From contig NZ_CP088287.1 in assembly GCF_011516645.4 (NCBI RefSeq), forward strand, positions 62,001-126,000: a DNA stretch of 64,000 nucleotides, in the 5' to 3' direction. Of the stretch, positions 46,722 through 56,549 are shown in pieces. Each line of letters opens with the position of its first letter. Positions within the stretch are counted from its first letter, which is position 1. Both the position numbers and the translations under genes were made by a program. The notes below the pieces were generated by a model. It saw only the letters and a list, made by a program, of their open reading frames with translations, was not told where the DNA came from and ran no database searches. The DNA is from Bradyrhizobium septentrionale (GTDB lineage Bacteria > Pseudomonadota > Alphaproteobacteria > Rhizobiales > Xanthobacteraceae).

Positions 46722-47690
46722 ATGACGCAACTGCGTTCCCATCCGCGCCTGATCCGCAAGCTGCAGGAAGCCCTCGGCGACCAGCTCTGCGTCGCCCTCG
46801 ATGATGCTTCGGTGGTGGAGATCATGCTCAACCCGGACGGCCGACTGTTCATCGAACGGCTCGGCCACGGCATGGCTGCCGCCGGGGAGATGACCGCGGC
46901 CGCCGCGGAGATCGTCATCGGCAGCGTGGCGCATGCGCTCAATTCCGAAGCCGACGACGAGCAGCCGATCATCTCCGGCGAATTGCCGATTGGCGGCCAC
47001 AGGTTCGAGGGGTTGCTGCCCCCGATCGTCAAGGCGCCGACCTTCACGATCCGCCGGCGCGCCTCGCGGCTGATACCGCTCGACGACTATGTGAAGAGCC
47101 GGGTGATGACGGAGCGCCAGGCCGACATCATTCGTAACGCCGTCGCCTCGCGCCTCAACATCGTCATTTCTGGCGGCACCGGCTCCGGCAAGACGACGCT
47201 GGCGAACGCCGTCATCGCGGAGATCGCCAAAACCGCACCGGAGGATCGCATCCTGATCCTGGAGGACACCGCCGAGATCCAGTGTCCGGCCGACAACATC
47301 GTCGCGCTGCACACCAGCGACACCGTCGACATGGCCCGGCTCCTCAAGAGCACCATGCGGCTCCGGCCCGACCGCATCATCGTCGGCGAGGTTCGCGACG
47401 GCGCCGCGCTTACTCTGTTGAAGGCCTGGAACACGGGGCATCCCGGTGGCGTCGCCACGGTCCACGCCAACACCGCCGAGTCGGCCCTGCGCCGACTCGA
47501 GCAGCTCACTGCCGAAGCGAGCCAGCAGCCGATGCGTGAAGTGATCGGCGAAGCTGTCGACCTCATCGTCTCGATCGAGCGGACCACGAGCGGCCGCGTC
47601 CTGCGCGACATCCTCCACGTCGAGGGCTTCGTCAACGACCGCTACCAGACCGAATCCTATGTCCCAAAGGCGCAAGCCGATGTCGTCTGA
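46722..47690 (+). CDS. trbB: TrbB, conjugal transfer ATPase (VirB11 type)
   Basis: 322 residues. N-terminal domain, then the secretion ATPase core: Walker [18 protein letters not shown] near residues 147-163, Asp box [34 protein letters not shown] near 205-226 (His/Arg finger region) and [20 protein letters not shown]. It forms a hexamer on the cytoplasmic side of the transfer channel and powers pilus assembly. It starts the structural trb block, whose genes follow with short overlaps. Complete in length and motifs. Confidence 0.95.
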   Translation: MTQLRSHPRLIRKLQEALGDQLCVALDDASVVEIMLNPDGRLFIERLGHGMAAAGEMTAAAAEIVIGSVAHALNSEADDEQPIISGELPIGGHRFEGLLPPIVKAPTFTIRRRASRLIPLDDYVKSRVMTERQADIIRNAVASRLNIVISGGTGSGKTTLANAVIAEIAKTAPEDRILILEDTAEIQCPADNIVALHTSDTVDMARLLKSTMRLRPDRIIVGEVRDGAALTLLKAWNTGHPGGVATVHANTAESALRRLEQLTAEASQQPMREVIGEAVDLIVSIERTTSGRVLRDILHVEGFVNDRYQTESYVPKAQADVV

Positions 47691-48069
47691 ACGCCTTGCC
47701 GCCCACATCCTATTGGGGCTCGCGCTCGGCCTCCTGATCGCTCATCCGGCGCTTGCCTCCTCGGGCGGCAGCCTGCCGTGGGAAAGTCCGCTCGAGCAGA
47801 TCCAGAAATCCATCACCGGCCCGGTCGCCGGCTTCATCGCGCTCGCGGCCGTGGCGGTCGCCGGCGGCATGCTGATCTTCGGCGGCGAGCTCAACGATTT
47901 CGCGCGGCGGCTGATTTACATTGTGCTTGTCGCCGGCATCCTGCTCGGTGCTACGCAGATCGTCGCCCTGTTCGGCTCGACCGGCGCCTCGATCGGCACG
48001 GTTGCGACCGCCACAACGGCCGCCCCCGTCTCGCCCGGCAGCCGGGCAGGGGAGGCGGCACATGGCTGA
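47680..48069 (+). CDS. trbC: TrbC, conjugative pilin (VirB2 type)
   Basis: 129 residues. The start at 47680 ([20 protein letters not shown]) overlaps the trbB end by 11 bases. A signal segment ends near ALASSGG; two hydrophobic helices follow ([20 protein letters not shown] and [20 protein letters not shown]), the layout of cyclic pilin precursors. The tail, rich in T, A and P, would be removed or exposed. It is the main subunit of the mating pilus. Confidence 0.9.
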   Translation: MSSERLAAHILLGLALGLLIAHPALASSGGSLPWESPLEQIQKSITGPVAGFIALAAVAVAGGMLIFGGELNDFARRLIYIVLVAGILLGATQIVALFGSTGASIGTVATATTAAPVSPGSRAGEAAHG

Positions 48070-48361
48070 AGCCGGCTCCGCTCTCGCCCGCTCGCGCATT
48101 CACCGCGCCCTTTCGCGCCCCAACCTGCTGATGGGCGCCGACCGCGAACTCGTGCTGCTGACGGGGTTTGCGGCCGTCATCCTGATTTTCGTGGTGCTCA
48201 CCTGGTACGCGGCGCTGTTCGGCATCGCGATCTGGACCTTCACCGTCGGTCTGCTGCGGATGATGGCGAAGGCCGATCCGGCGATGCGGCGCGTCTACAT
48301 GCGTCATGTCGGCTACCGCCAGCTCTATCGCCCGACCTCATCGCCCTGGCGGCGCTTCTGA
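48062..48361 (+). CDS. trbD: TrbD, inner-membrane mating-pair protein (VirB3 type)
   Basis: 99 residues starting at 48062 ([20 protein letters not shown]), overlapping trbC by 8 bases. After the N-terminal [15 protein letters not shown] motif there are two close membrane segments ([37 protein letters not shown]). The short basic tail [20 protein letters not shown] is typical. It works with the TrbE ATPase at the base of the channel. Confidence 0.9.
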   Translation: MAEAGSALARSRIHRALSRPNLLMGADRELVLLTGFAAVILIFVVLTWYAALFGIAIWTFTVGLLRMMAKADPAMRRVYMRHVGYRQLYRPTSSPWRRF

Positions 48362-48370
48362 GGATCGAGC

Positions 48371-50824
48371 ATGGTTGCGCTGCATTCCTTCCGCCATTCC
48401 GGTCCGTCCTTCGCCGATCTCGTGCCTTACGCGGGACTGGTCGACGACGGCATCGTCCTGCTTAAGGACGGATCGTTGATGGCCGGCTGGTATTTCGCCG
48501 GGCCGGACTCGGAGAGCTCGACCGACGCCGAGCGCAACGACGTCTCCCGCCAGATCAACGCCATCCTGGCCCGCCTCGGCTCGGGCTGGATGATCCAGGT
48601 CGAGGCGCTGCGCATTCCGACCACGGACTATCCCGCCCGCAAGGACGGCCATTTTCCCGACGCGGTCACGCGCGAGATCGACGAGGAGCGGCGCGCGCAT
48701 TTCGAACGGGAGAGCGGACATTACGAAAGCCGCCACGCCCTGATCCTGAGCTGGCGGCCGCCGGAGCGGCGTAAGTCGGGGCTCGCCAAATACGTCTATT
48801 CCGACAAGGACAGCCGCTCGGCGAGTTTTGCCGACACGGCGCTCGGCAATTTCAGGGCCTCGGTCCGCGAGATCGAGCAATATCTGTCGAACCTGCTCTC
48901 GATCCAGCGCATGCGGACCCGCACAGTCGAGGAGCGCGGTGGGTCCCGCAGCGCACGCTATGACGAACTCTTTCAGTTCGTGCGCTTCTGCATCACCGGC
49001 GAAAACCATCCGGTTCGGCTGCCCGAGGTCCCGATGTACCTCGACTGGCTCGTCACCGCCGAATATCAGCACGGGCTGACGCCGACGGTCGACGGCCGCT
49101 ATGTCGGCGTGGTGGCGATCGACGGCCTGCCGGCCGAGAGCTGGCCCGGCATCCTGAACATCCTCGACCTGATGCCGCTGACCTACCGCTGGTCATCGCG
49201 CTTCATGTTCCTCGACGAGATCGAAGCGCGCGAACGGCTCGAGCGCACCCGGAAGAAATGGCAGCAGAAGGTCCGGCCCTTCTTCGACCAGCTGTTCCAG
49301 ACCCAGTCGCGTTCGGTCGACCAGGACGCCATGGCCATGGTCGCCGAGACGCAGGACGCAATCGCGGAAGCCGCCTCGCAGCTCGTCGCTTACGGCTACT
49401 ACACGCCCGTCATCGTGCTGCAGGATCACGATGCCGAACGGCTACGCGAGAAGTGCGAGGGCATTCGCCGGGTCGTCCAGGCCGAGGGTTTTGGCGCCCG
49501 CATCGAGACGCTGAACGCCACGGAGGCCTTTCTCGGCTCGTTGCCCGGCAACTGGTATGCGAACGTCCGCGAGCCACTGATCCACACCCGCAACCTCGCC
49601 GACCTCCTGCCGCTCAATTCTGTCTGGTCGGGAAGCCCGGTCGCGCCATGCCCGTTCTATCCGGAAAGTTCACCGCCGCTGATGCAGGTCGCATCCGGCT
49701 CGACGCCGTTCCGGCTGAACCTTCACACCGACGACGTCGGTCACAGCCTGATCTTCGGTCCGACCGGCTCGGGCAAATCGACCCTGCTGGCGCTGATCGC
49801 CGCGCAATTCCGCCGCTACAGGGACGCGCAGATCTTCGCCTTCGACAAGGGCCGGTCGTTGATGCCGCTGACGCTCGCGGCCGGCGGCGATCACTATGAG
49901 ATCGGCGGCGGGGCCGGGGAGGGGATACAGTTCGCCTTCTGCCCGCTCGCCGAACTTGCGACCGACGCCGACCGCGCCTGGGCGTCGGAATGGATCGAGA
50001 CACTCGTGGTGCTGCAGGGCGTCAGCGTCACGCCGGATCATCGCAATGCCATCTCGCGCCAGGTCGCCCTCATGGCGGCGGCACCGGGACGGTCGCTCGC
50101 CGATTTCGTGTCGGGCGTGCAGATGCGCGAGATCAAGGACGCGTTGCACCACTACACGGTCGACGGCCCGATGGGGCACCTGCTCGACGCCGAGCGCGAT
50201 GGGCTGACCCTCGGCGGCTTCCAGACTTTCGAGATCGAGGAGCTGATGAACATGGGCGAGCGCAGCCTCGTGCCCGTGCTCACCTATCTGTTCCGGAGGA
50301 TCGAGAAGCGCCTGATCGGCGCACCCAGCCTTATTCTGCTCGACGAGGCCTGGCTGATGCTGGGTCATCCCGTCTTCCGCGACAAGATCCGCGAATGGCT
50401 GAAGGTGCTGCGCAAGGCCAATTGCGCCGTCGTGCTCGCCACCCAGTCGATCTCGGACGCCGAGCGTTCCGGCATTATCGACGTGCTGAAGGAATCCTGC
50501 CCGACGAAGATCTGCCTGCCGAACGGAGCGGCGCGCGAACCAGGAACGCGCGAGTTCTATGAACGCCTCGGCTTCAACGAGCGCCAGGTCGAGATCGTCT
50601 CGAACGCGATCCCGAAGCGCGAATATTACGTCACCTCTCCCGCCGGCCGGCGTCTGTTCGAGATGGCGCTGGGTCCGGTCGCGCTCGCCTTCGTCGGCGC
50701 GTCCGGACGGGACGATCTCAAACGCATCACGGAACTCAAGACAGCGCACGGCCGCACCTGGCCGGCAAACTGGCTCCAGACCAGGGGGATCGCTCATGCC
50801 GATACGCTACTCGCCCATGACTAG
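48371..50824 (+). CDS. trbE: TrbE, conjugal transfer ATPase (VirB4 type)
   Basis: 817 residues, the largest Trb protein. The N-terminal CagE/TrbE/VirB domain (about 180-400) is followed by the ATPase domain with Walker A IFGPTGSGKSTLLALIA near residues 461-477, Walker B LILLDEAWLMLGHP near 654-667 and NCAVVLATQSISDAERSGII. It energises pilus subunit extraction and substrate transfer at the inner membrane. The gene lies 9 bases after trbD, and its stop overlaps the trbJ start (ATGACTAG). Confidence 0.95.
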   Translation: MVALHSFRHSGPSFADLVPYAGLVDDGIVLLKDGSLMAGWYFAGPDSESSTDAERNDVSRQINAILARLGSGWMIQVEALRIPTTDYPARKDGHFPDAVTREIDEERRAHFERESGHYESRHALILSWRPPERRKSGLAKYVYSDKDSRSASFADTALGNFRASVREIEQYLSNLLSIQRMRTRTVEERGGSRSARYDELFQFVRFCITGENHPVRLPEVPMYLDWLVTAEYQHGLTPTVDGRYVGVVAIDGLPAESWPGILNILDLMPLTYRWSSRFMFLDEIEARERLERTRKKWQQKVRPFFDQLFQTQSRSVDQDAMAMVAETQDAIAEAASQLVAYGYYTPVIVLQDHDAERLREKCEGIRRVVQAEGFGARIETLNATEAFLGSLPGNWYANVREPLIHTRNLADLLPLNSVWSGSPVAPCPFYPESSPPLMQVASGSTPFRLNLHTDDVGHSLIFGPTGSGKSTLLALIAAQFRRYRDAQIFAFDKGRSLMPLTLAAGGDHYEIGGGAGEGIQFAFCPLAELATDADRAWASEWIETLVVLQGVSVTPDHRNAISRQVALMAAAPGRSLADFVSGVQMREIKDALHHYTVDGPMGHLLDAERDGLTLGGFQTFEIEELMNMGERSLVPVLTYLFRRIEKRLIGAPSLILLDEAWLMLGHPVFRDKIREWLKVLRKANCAVVLATQSISDAERSGIIDVLKESCPTKICLPNGAAREPGTREFYERLGFNERQVEIVSNAIPKREYYVTSPAGRRLFEMALGPVALAFVGASGRDDLKRITELKTAHGRTWPANWLQTRGIAHADTLLAHD

Positions 50825-51614
50825 ATTGGAATTTTTGCGCGGCGCGGCGGTCGCGGCCATGGCGCTGCCGTTCATGGCGAGATCCGCCGTCGCCGGCGGC
50901 GGCGCCCTCAGTGGCGGCGCGACCGAGTGGACGCAGATGCTCAACAACAGCGAACTCGTCTCGCTGGTCGGCAAATCGGCCGAGCAGGTGAACAATCAGA
51001 TCAGGCAGATCACGCAGCTCGCCGAGCAGATTCAGAACCAGTTGAAGATCTATAGCAACATGCTGCAGAACACCGCGCAGTTGCCGAACCACGTCTGGGG
51101 ACAGGTCCAGAACGATCTTAACCAGCTCAGGAACGTCGTCAGCCAGGGGCAGGGCATCGCCTTCTCGATGGGCAATATCGACGATGTGTTGAAGCAACGC
51201 TTCCAGAGCTACGCCGACTTCAAGACCAGTCTGCCGAACAACGCCAGCTTCTCGCAGACCTATCAGAACTGGTCCTCGACCAACCGCGACACGATCGGCG
51301 GCACGCTGCGCGCCGCCAGCCTCACCGCCGATCAATTCTCGAGCGAGGAGGCGACCATGTCGCAGCTCCGCACGATGTCGGAAGGCGCCGACGGTCAGAT
51401 GAAGGCGCTGCAGGTCGGCCACCAGATCGCGACACAGCAGGTCGCCCAGATGCAGAAGCTGCGCGGGCTAGTCTCGCAACAGATGACGATGATGGCGACC
51501 TGGTATCAGTCGGAGCAGGCCGAGAAGGATCTCTCCCAGGCGCGCCGGCAGGAGTTCTTCAAATCGACGGCGCCGTCGATGTCGGGCGGGCAGGAGATGC
51601 GTCCGAGATGGTGA
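50817..51614 (+). CDS. trbJ: TrbJ, pilus-associated protein (VirB5 type)
   Basis: 265 residues from 50817 (MTRLEFLRGAAVAAMALPFM), with a twin-charged N-region and a signal peptide cleaved near ARSAVAGGG; 50796 is an alternative start. The mature part is strongly helical with heptads (VNNQIRQITQLAEQIQNQLK, EGADGQMKALQVGHQIATQQ). VirB5-type proteins sit on the pilus tip. The gene overlaps trbL directly (ATGGTGA), so the trbK gene usually found between trbJ and trbL is absent. Confidence 0.9.
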   Translation: MTRLEFLRGAAVAAMALPFMARSAVAGGGALSGGATEWTQMLNNSELVSLVGKSAEQVNNQIRQITQLAEQIQNQLKIYSNMLQNTAQLPNHVWGQVQNDLNQLRNVVSQGQGIAFSMGNIDDVLKQRFQSYADFKTSLPNNASFSQTYQNWSSTNRDTIGGTLRAASLTADQFSSEEATMSQLRTMSEGADGQMKALQVGHQIATQQVAQMQKLRGLVSQQMTMMATWYQSEQAEKDLSQARRQEFFKSTAPSMSGGQEMRPRW

Positions 51615-52795
51615 CGGCCTCCTTTCTCACCCGTCCTTCGACGGTGCTTGCCATTGTTGTCACAGCGGCCGTCTTTCTTCACACCGTCGGTCCGGCAATC
51701 GCCGCCGCGGATGGGGGCGTGCTGACGACGGTCGAGAACCAGGTGGTCACGGCCGCGAAGGGGTGGGAATCGACCGTCACAAACGCCGCAAAATCGCTGT
51801 TCTGGATCCTCGCCGGCATCGAGGTCGGCATCGCCGCGGTCTGGCTCGCCATCCAGGCCGCGACGATCGAAGCCTGGTTCGCCGAGCTCGTGCGCCGGAT
51901 CATGTTCATCGGCTTCTTCGCCTTCGTCCTGGCGGAGGGGCCGAGTTTCGCCAAAGCCGTGGTCGACAGCCTGTTCCAGATCGGCGGCGGCAGCGGCTCG
52001 GCTTCACCGGCGAACGTCTTCAATGCCGGCCTGACGGTCGCCTCCGCCATGTCGCAGAAGATTTCCTTCGGCGTGTTTCAGGACAACGCACTGGCGCTCT
52101 CGGCCTCGCTCGCCATGATCGTCAGCGTCATCGCCTTTTCGCTCGTCGCGGCGATCTTCCTTGCCGTGCTCGTCGAGATGTATGTCGGCCTTCTCGCCGG
52201 CATGATCATGCTCGGCCTCGGCGGATCGTCCTTCACCAAGGACTTTGCGATCCGCTACCTCGTCTACGCCTTCTCGGTCGGCATGAAGCTCATGTCGCTC
52301 GTCATGATCGCCAAGATCGGTTCCGACGTACTGATCGGCCTCGCCCAGGATACGTCGGTCGGCGACCAGTACCAGACCGCGCTCGCCATCGCCGGCATCG
52401 CGGTCGTCGTCTTCATCCTCGCGATGTACGTGCCGTCCATCGTCCAGGGCGTGGTTCAAGGCGCCTCGGTCAGCAGCGGCATGGAAGTGATCCGGCACGG
52501 CGCGCAGGCTGCGAGTTTCGCGGCCGGAGGCGCTGCCCTCGCGATGGGCGGGGCCAACGCCGGCGCAGCGGCCTTCTCGGCGGCGCGCGCGAGCGGCTCA
52601 TCGGTCGGCGGCGCCGCCCTTGCCGGGCTGCGTGGCGCGGCCTCGGCCGGAGGCGCGCTCGCCTCGGCCGCCCACGACAAGGCGATCGGTGCGCCCGGCG
52701 CCTATGCCGGATCTCTGCTCGGGCTCGCCAACGCCAAGCTTGAGAAGAGCGGCGGCGGATCGCCGCCCCCTCCGCCCCAAAAACACGAGAAATGA
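51608..52795 (+). CDS. trbL: TrbL, polytopic inner-membrane channel protein (VirB6 type)
   Basis: 395 residues. A signal-like first segment (VLAIVVTAAVFLHTVGPAIA) is followed by at least five more hydrophobic helices, e.g. SLFWILAGIEVGIAAVWLAI, LVAAIFLAVLVEMYVGLLAG and ALAIAGIAVVVFILAMYVPS. The last 120 residues are a low-complexity A/G/S-rich domain ending in PPPPPQKHEK, as common in TrbL. It forms part of the translocation pore in the inner membrane. Confidence 0.93.
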   Translation: MVTASFLTRPSTVLAIVVTAAVFLHTVGPAIAAADGGVLTTVENQVVTAAKGWESTVTNAAKSLFWILAGIEVGIAAVWLAIQAATIEAWFAELVRRIMFIGFFAFVLAEGPSFAKAVVDSLFQIGGGSGSASPANVFNAGLTVASAMSQKISFGVFQDNALALSASLAMIVSVIAFSLVAAIFLAVLVEMYVGLLAGMIMLGLGGSSFTKDFAIRYLVYAFSVGMKLMSLVMIAKIGSDVLIGLAQDTSVGDQYQTALAIAGIAVVVFILAMYVPSIVQGVVQGASVSSGMEVIRHGAQAASFAAGGAALAMGGANAGAAAFSAARASGSSVGGAALAGLRGAASAGGALASAAHDKAIGAPGAYAGSLLGLANAKLEKSGGGSPPPPPQKHEK

Positions 52796-52810
52796 CGGAA
52801 GAAACGCGTT

Positions 52811-53473
52811 TTGGCCTCCCCCAACAGTCCCGAAAATCCCTATATCGCCGCACGGCAGGAATGGACCGAGCGCTACGGCTCCTATGTGAAGGCCGCCAGC
52901 GCCTGGCGCATTGTCGGCATCGCGAGCCTCGGCCTCGCGCTCATGAGTACGGCCTATGCGCTCTACCAGAGCACGAAGGTCAAGCTCGTTCCCTACATCG
53001 TCGAGGTCGACAAGCTCGGTTCGTCCGTAAGTGCGGGCTTTCCGGCCCAGATCGAATACGCCGACCCGCGCGTGGTGCGCGCCACGCTCGCCGGCTTCAT
53101 CACCAACTTCCGATCGGTGACGCCGGACACGGTGGTGCAGAAGCAATATATCGACCGCGTCTACGCCATGCTGCGCACGACGGACCCCGCGACCGAAAAG
53201 GTCAACGCCTGGTTCCGCTCGAGCTCTCCCTTCGACAAGGCCAAGACCGCGACGGTCGCGATCGAGGTCAACAATGTCGTGCCACTGTCGCCGCAGTCCT
53301 TCCAGATCGACTGGACCGAGTATGAGCGCGACCGCAAGGGCAAGGAAGTGGCGACCCGGCGCTTCCGGGGCGTGGCCAGCGTCGTGCTGATCCCGCCGCA
53401 GGATGAGGCGGTGATCCGGCTCAACCCGATCGGTCTCTACCTCAAGGATTTTGACTGGACCGCTCAGATCTGA
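52811..53473 (+). CDS. trbF: TrbF, periplasmic core protein (VirB8 type)
   Basis: 220 residues. The best start is TTG at 52811 (residues [20 protein letters not shown] follow), 15 bases after trbL, since no in-frame ATG precedes the conserved part. One membrane anchor ([20 protein letters not shown]) is followed by a periplasmic domain with the VirB8-like fold ([31 protein letters not shown]). It connects TrbG, TrbI and TrbE in the channel. Confidence 0.92.
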   Translation: MASPNSPENPYIAARQEWTERYGSYVKAASAWRIVGIASLGLALMSTAYALYQSTKVKLVPYIVEVDKLGSSVSAGFPAQIEYADPRVVRATLAGFITNFRSVTPDTVVQKQYIDRVYAMLRTTDPATEKVNAWFRSSSPFDKAKTATVAIEVNNVVPLSPQSFQIDWTEYERDRKGKEVATRRFRGVASVVLIPPQDEAVIRLNPIGLYLKDFDWTAQI

Positions 53474-53490
53474 AAGGCGCGCCCTTACCT

Positions 53491-54315
53491 ATGACTGCAA
53501 CAAGACCAACATTCCGGGCGGCCCTTCTGATCGCGACCGCCCTCGTTTCCATCACCGGCCTCCACAGCGCCGATGCCCAGAGCCTCAACCGGAAGGAAGC
53601 GAAGGGGATGGATATCTCCGGCCAATGGCGCGGCCGAACCGGGCTCGTGACGCGCGGCGCCGATGGCAAGGTGATCTTCCTCTTTGGCGAAGTGCAGCCA
53701 TCTGTTGTCTGCTCACCGCTGCAGGTCTGCGACCTCGAGCTGGAGGGCGGGGAGGTCGTGCGCGACGTGCTCGTCGGCGACACCGTGCGCTGGAAGGTCG
53801 AGCCCGCGACCTCCGGCGCGACGGGCGGCCAGGCGATCCACCTCATCGTCAAGCCGACCGAGCCAGGCCTCGTCACCTCCATGGTGGTGACGACGTCGCG
53901 ACGGACCTATCACATCCAGCTCAAGTCCCACGCCACGCAGTACATGGCGCGGGTCGGCTTCGACTATCCCGAGGACGTGTCCTCGCGCCTGGCGGATGTG
54001 AACGCCCGGATCGAGACGGGCGGCGCCGGCGTGCCGGCAGAGCAATTGAACTTCAGCTATTCGGTCTCGGGCAGCGCGGGCTGGCGGCCGACTCAAGTCT
54101 ATAGCGACGGCACCAAGACGTACATCCAGTTCCCGGAGTCGGTCGCCTCGCGCGACGCGCCGGTCCTGTTCGTAGTCTCGGGCGGGCAGAACCGCATCGT
54201 CAATTATCGGATGAAGAGCAACATGATGATCGTCGACTATGCGGTCGACAGGGCCATCCTTGTCTCCGGCGTCGGCTGGAGCCAGGAAAAAATCACGATC
54301 CAGAGGCGAGGGTGA
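53491..54315 (+). CDS. trbG: TrbG, outer core protein (VirB9 type)
   Basis: 274 residues with a signal peptide ([20 protein letters not shown]), then a beta-rich N-terminal domain and the C-terminal VirB9 domain ([40 protein letters not shown]). It builds the outer-membrane ring with TrbH and TrbI. It starts 17 bases after trbF and ends 4 bases before trbH. Confidence 0.93.
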   Translation: MTATRPTFRAALLIATALVSITGLHSADAQSLNRKEAKGMDISGQWRGRTGLVTRGADGKVIFLFGEVQPSVVCSPLQVCDLELEGGEVVRDVLVGDTVRWKVEPATSGATGGQAIHLIVKPTEPGLVTSMVVTTSRRTYHIQLKSHATQYMARVGFDYPEDVSSRLADVNARIETGGAGVPAEQLNFSYSVSGSAGWRPTQVYSDGTKTYIQFPESVASRDAPVLFVVSGGQNRIVNYRMKSNMMIVDYAVDRAILVSGVGWSQEKITIQRRG

Positions 54316-54319
54316 CGGC

Positions 54320-54784
54320 ATGATCCGCCCTTTCTTCTCCACCTTTCGCCCGGCACGCGCGGCCGCCTTCTTCCTCACGGCCGCCCTTCTTTCCGGATGC
54401 GCGACTTTCGGAACCGGCGGACTCGTTGCCAGCACCGCCCCAGCCGAACTCTTGGCCCCCGCTGCTTCGGCCGTCGCCGGTGATCTCGTTCCACGCCTTG
54501 CCGAACAAATCGGCCAGGGAAAGGCGACGATTGTCCTAAAGCCCGACGGCTCCGCCTTCGGTTCGGCCCTTGAGACTTCGCTGCGGGGCTGGGGTTACGC
54601 GGTCACGACCGATCAGGACACCAAGGATCCTAAAGCCATCCGGCTCGCCTATGTGCTCGCCTCCATGGACGGACAGATGCTCGCCCGCCTCTCGACCGGA
54701 TCGATCGAGATCGGTCGCGTCTATTCCACGACCGCGACCAGCGCGCTGCCGGCAAGCCCGGTCTCGGTGATGAAGCGCAGCTGA
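54320..54784 (+). CDS. trbH: TrbH, outer-membrane lipoprotein
   Basis: 154 residues, starting [20 protein letters not shown] at 54320. A lipobox LLSGC places the lipidated cysteine at residue 27. The mature part ([40 protein letters not shown]) resembles the TrbH family and is the likely VirB7-like partner of TrbG. An in-frame start further upstream would overlap trbG and remove the lipoprotein signal, so 54320 is preferred. Confidence 0.9.
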   Translation: MIRPFFSTFRPARAAAFFLTAALLSGCATFGTGGLVASTAPAELLAPAASAVAGDLVPRLAEQIGQGKATIVLKPDGSAFGSALETSLRGWGYAVTTDQDTKDPKAIRLAYVLASMDGQMLARLSTGSIEIGRVYSTTATSALPASPVSVMKRS

Positions 54785-54797
54785 GGGGAGGGGAGGC

Positions 54798-56093
54798 ATG
54801 ACCCAATCTCTGCAGCTCGGCGGCGGCTCCGGCGGGACGGGCGCGCCGAAGGACATTCGCCGTCTCAACCGCCTGCCGATCATCGCCGCGGCCGTGCTCG
54901 GCATCGTGTTCCTCGCGGTGATCTTCTACGGACTGACCTCGCGGGGACTTGTATTCCGCTCAACGTCCGACACGGGTTCGATCGGCGGCGCGCCCGCCAC
55001 GACCTTCGCCGATCAGATGAAGCGCGGCGTTGCCGACGGCCTCATCGGCGACGGCCAACAGCCTCCGCCCGCGGCGCCGACGCCCGAGCCGAAACCTGCC
55101 CCGCAAAATCCCTTCGTCCCGCAACAGCCTGCCGTCGCCGAGCCGAGGGGCGGCGCACTCGAATCCGAAGAAGCCTGGCGGGCGCGTCTGGCCCGCGAAG
55201 GACAGGAACAGCTCCTCCGGGAGCGGCAGCGCCAGAGAATGGCGCGTCTGCAGGCGAGCAACATCGCGCTGGATTCGCCGCTCGCCATCGACACGCAGAA
55301 GATTAAGGCTGCGTCGGCGGCCACGTCGCCGGCGAAACCGGGTGCGATGACACCGGCCTCATCCTCGCCGACCGACCTCTACAGCCTGGCGCTTCTGACC
55401 GGGCTCAACGGCCAGAACCTCGATCCCAACGGGCAAGCGAAGAAGGAGACTTTTTTCAACTCCGACCTCGCCAAGCTCGGCTATCTGCCGAACCAGGTCG
55501 TTCCCCCGCGCTCCTACTATGAGCTGAAGCGCGGCTCCGTCATCCCGGCGACGCTGATCACCGGCATCAATTCCGATCTGCCGGGCCGCATCACCGCTCA
55601 GGTCAGCCAGAACGTCTTCGACAGCGCCACTGGCTACCGCCTGCTCATCCCGCAAGGCACGAAACTGATGGGCCGCTACGACAGCAAGATCTCCTTCGGC
55701 CAGAGCCGCGTCCTCGTCATCTGGACCGACATCATCTTCCCGAACGGTTCGACGCTCCAGATCGGCGGCATGGCCGGAACGGACGCGGAAGGCTATGGCG
55801 GCTTCACCGACCAGGTCGACAACCACTACTTCAAGACCTTCGGCTCCGCGATCCTGCTCGCGATCATCGGCACGGGCATGGATATGGCGGCCCCGCAAAG
55901 CTCGACGCTCGCGACGCAGCAGACCGCGTCGGACGCCGCAAGGCGGAATTTTGCGGAAACCTTCGGCCGCGTCGCCGAGCGCACCATCAACAAGAACCTC
56001 GACGTGCAGCCGACGCTGGAGATTCGCCCCGGTTATCAGTTCAACGTCCTTGTCGATCAGGACATCGTGTTCCCGGGCGCTTATCGGGGCTGA
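54798..56093 (+). CDS. trbI: TrbI, channel-spanning core protein (VirB10 type)
   Basis: 431 residues. A cytoplasmic start (MTQSLQLGGGSGGTGAPKDI) is followed by one membrane helix near residues 30-50 (PIIAAAVLGIVFLAVIFYGL), a proline-rich periplasmic linker (residues 85-115) and the C-terminal beta-barrel domain with SVIPATLITGINSDLPGRIT, YRLLIPQGTKLMGRYDSKIS and PGYQFNVLVDQDIVFPG. It bridges inner and outer membranes. Last gene of the trb block. Confidence 0.95.
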   Translation: MTQSLQLGGGSGGTGAPKDIRRLNRLPIIAAAVLGIVFLAVIFYGLTSRGLVFRSTSDTGSIGGAPATTFADQMKRGVADGLIGDGQQPPPAAPTPEPKPAPQNPFVPQQPAVAEPRGGALESEEAWRARLAREGQEQLLRERQRQRMARLQASNIALDSPLAIDTQKIKAASAATSPAKPGAMTPASSSPTDLYSLALLTGLNGQNLDPNGQAKKETFFNSDLAKLGYLPNQVVPPRSYYELKRGSVIPATLITGINSDLPGRITAQVSQNVFDSATGYRLLIPQGTKLMGRYDSKISFGQSRVLVIWTDIIFPNGSTLQIGGMAGTDAEGYGGFTDQVDNHYFKTFGSAILLAIIGTGMDMAAPQSSTLATQQTASDAARRNFAETFGRVAERTINKNLDVQPTLEIRPGYQFNVLVDQDIVFPGAYRG

Positions 56094-56549
56094 TCACACG
56101 CAATGCGACTGAAGCCGCCATCGATCGCGATGCTCGATCCACCAGTTTCTGCAATCCGGCCTCTAAATTTTCGCATTTGTTGCGCCAATTATAAATAACA
56201 AGCTACGTCAAACTGCATGAGACGCGAGGAGAGTGGAACGACACCTATGCACCAACGTCATAACCACGAAAACAGGAGCTTCGCCGAGTTGGCGAGTCAA
56301 CTTAATCTATCTGTCCACGATGTGTCATGAGGATCTCGCGGTGAACCGAACCGCGTAGCGCTTCACGTTGAACCCTCGCGACAATGTGCACAAGAAGCGG
56401 CGCAGCGAAAATCGTTGTGTGGCGTGGAAGATCGCCAGCTTTTACCGTTCACAGTCGGCACCACCACCAGACATCAATCTCACCATCACTGCGTCCTGCG
56501 CCGAATCGAGCCGGGTGCTCGCCGCCAGAAAGAAGTCTTCAGAGAAATA
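56094..56549. other. Noncoding leader between trbI and traR
   Basis: 456 bases without a supported gene. The open frame of traR extends back to 56415, but residues before 56550 lack family similarity. An AT-rich patch (ATTATAAATAACAAG at about 56189) may hold the traR promoter. No copy of the palindromic boxes found before traI is visible. Confidence 0.45.

Noticed and set aside
46500..47708. 402-residue minus-strand open frame
   Set aside because: Antisense shadow of trbB; GC-rich codon bias opens this frame.
49670..50797. 375-residue minus-strand open frame
   Set aside because: Antisense shadow of the trbE ATPase domain.
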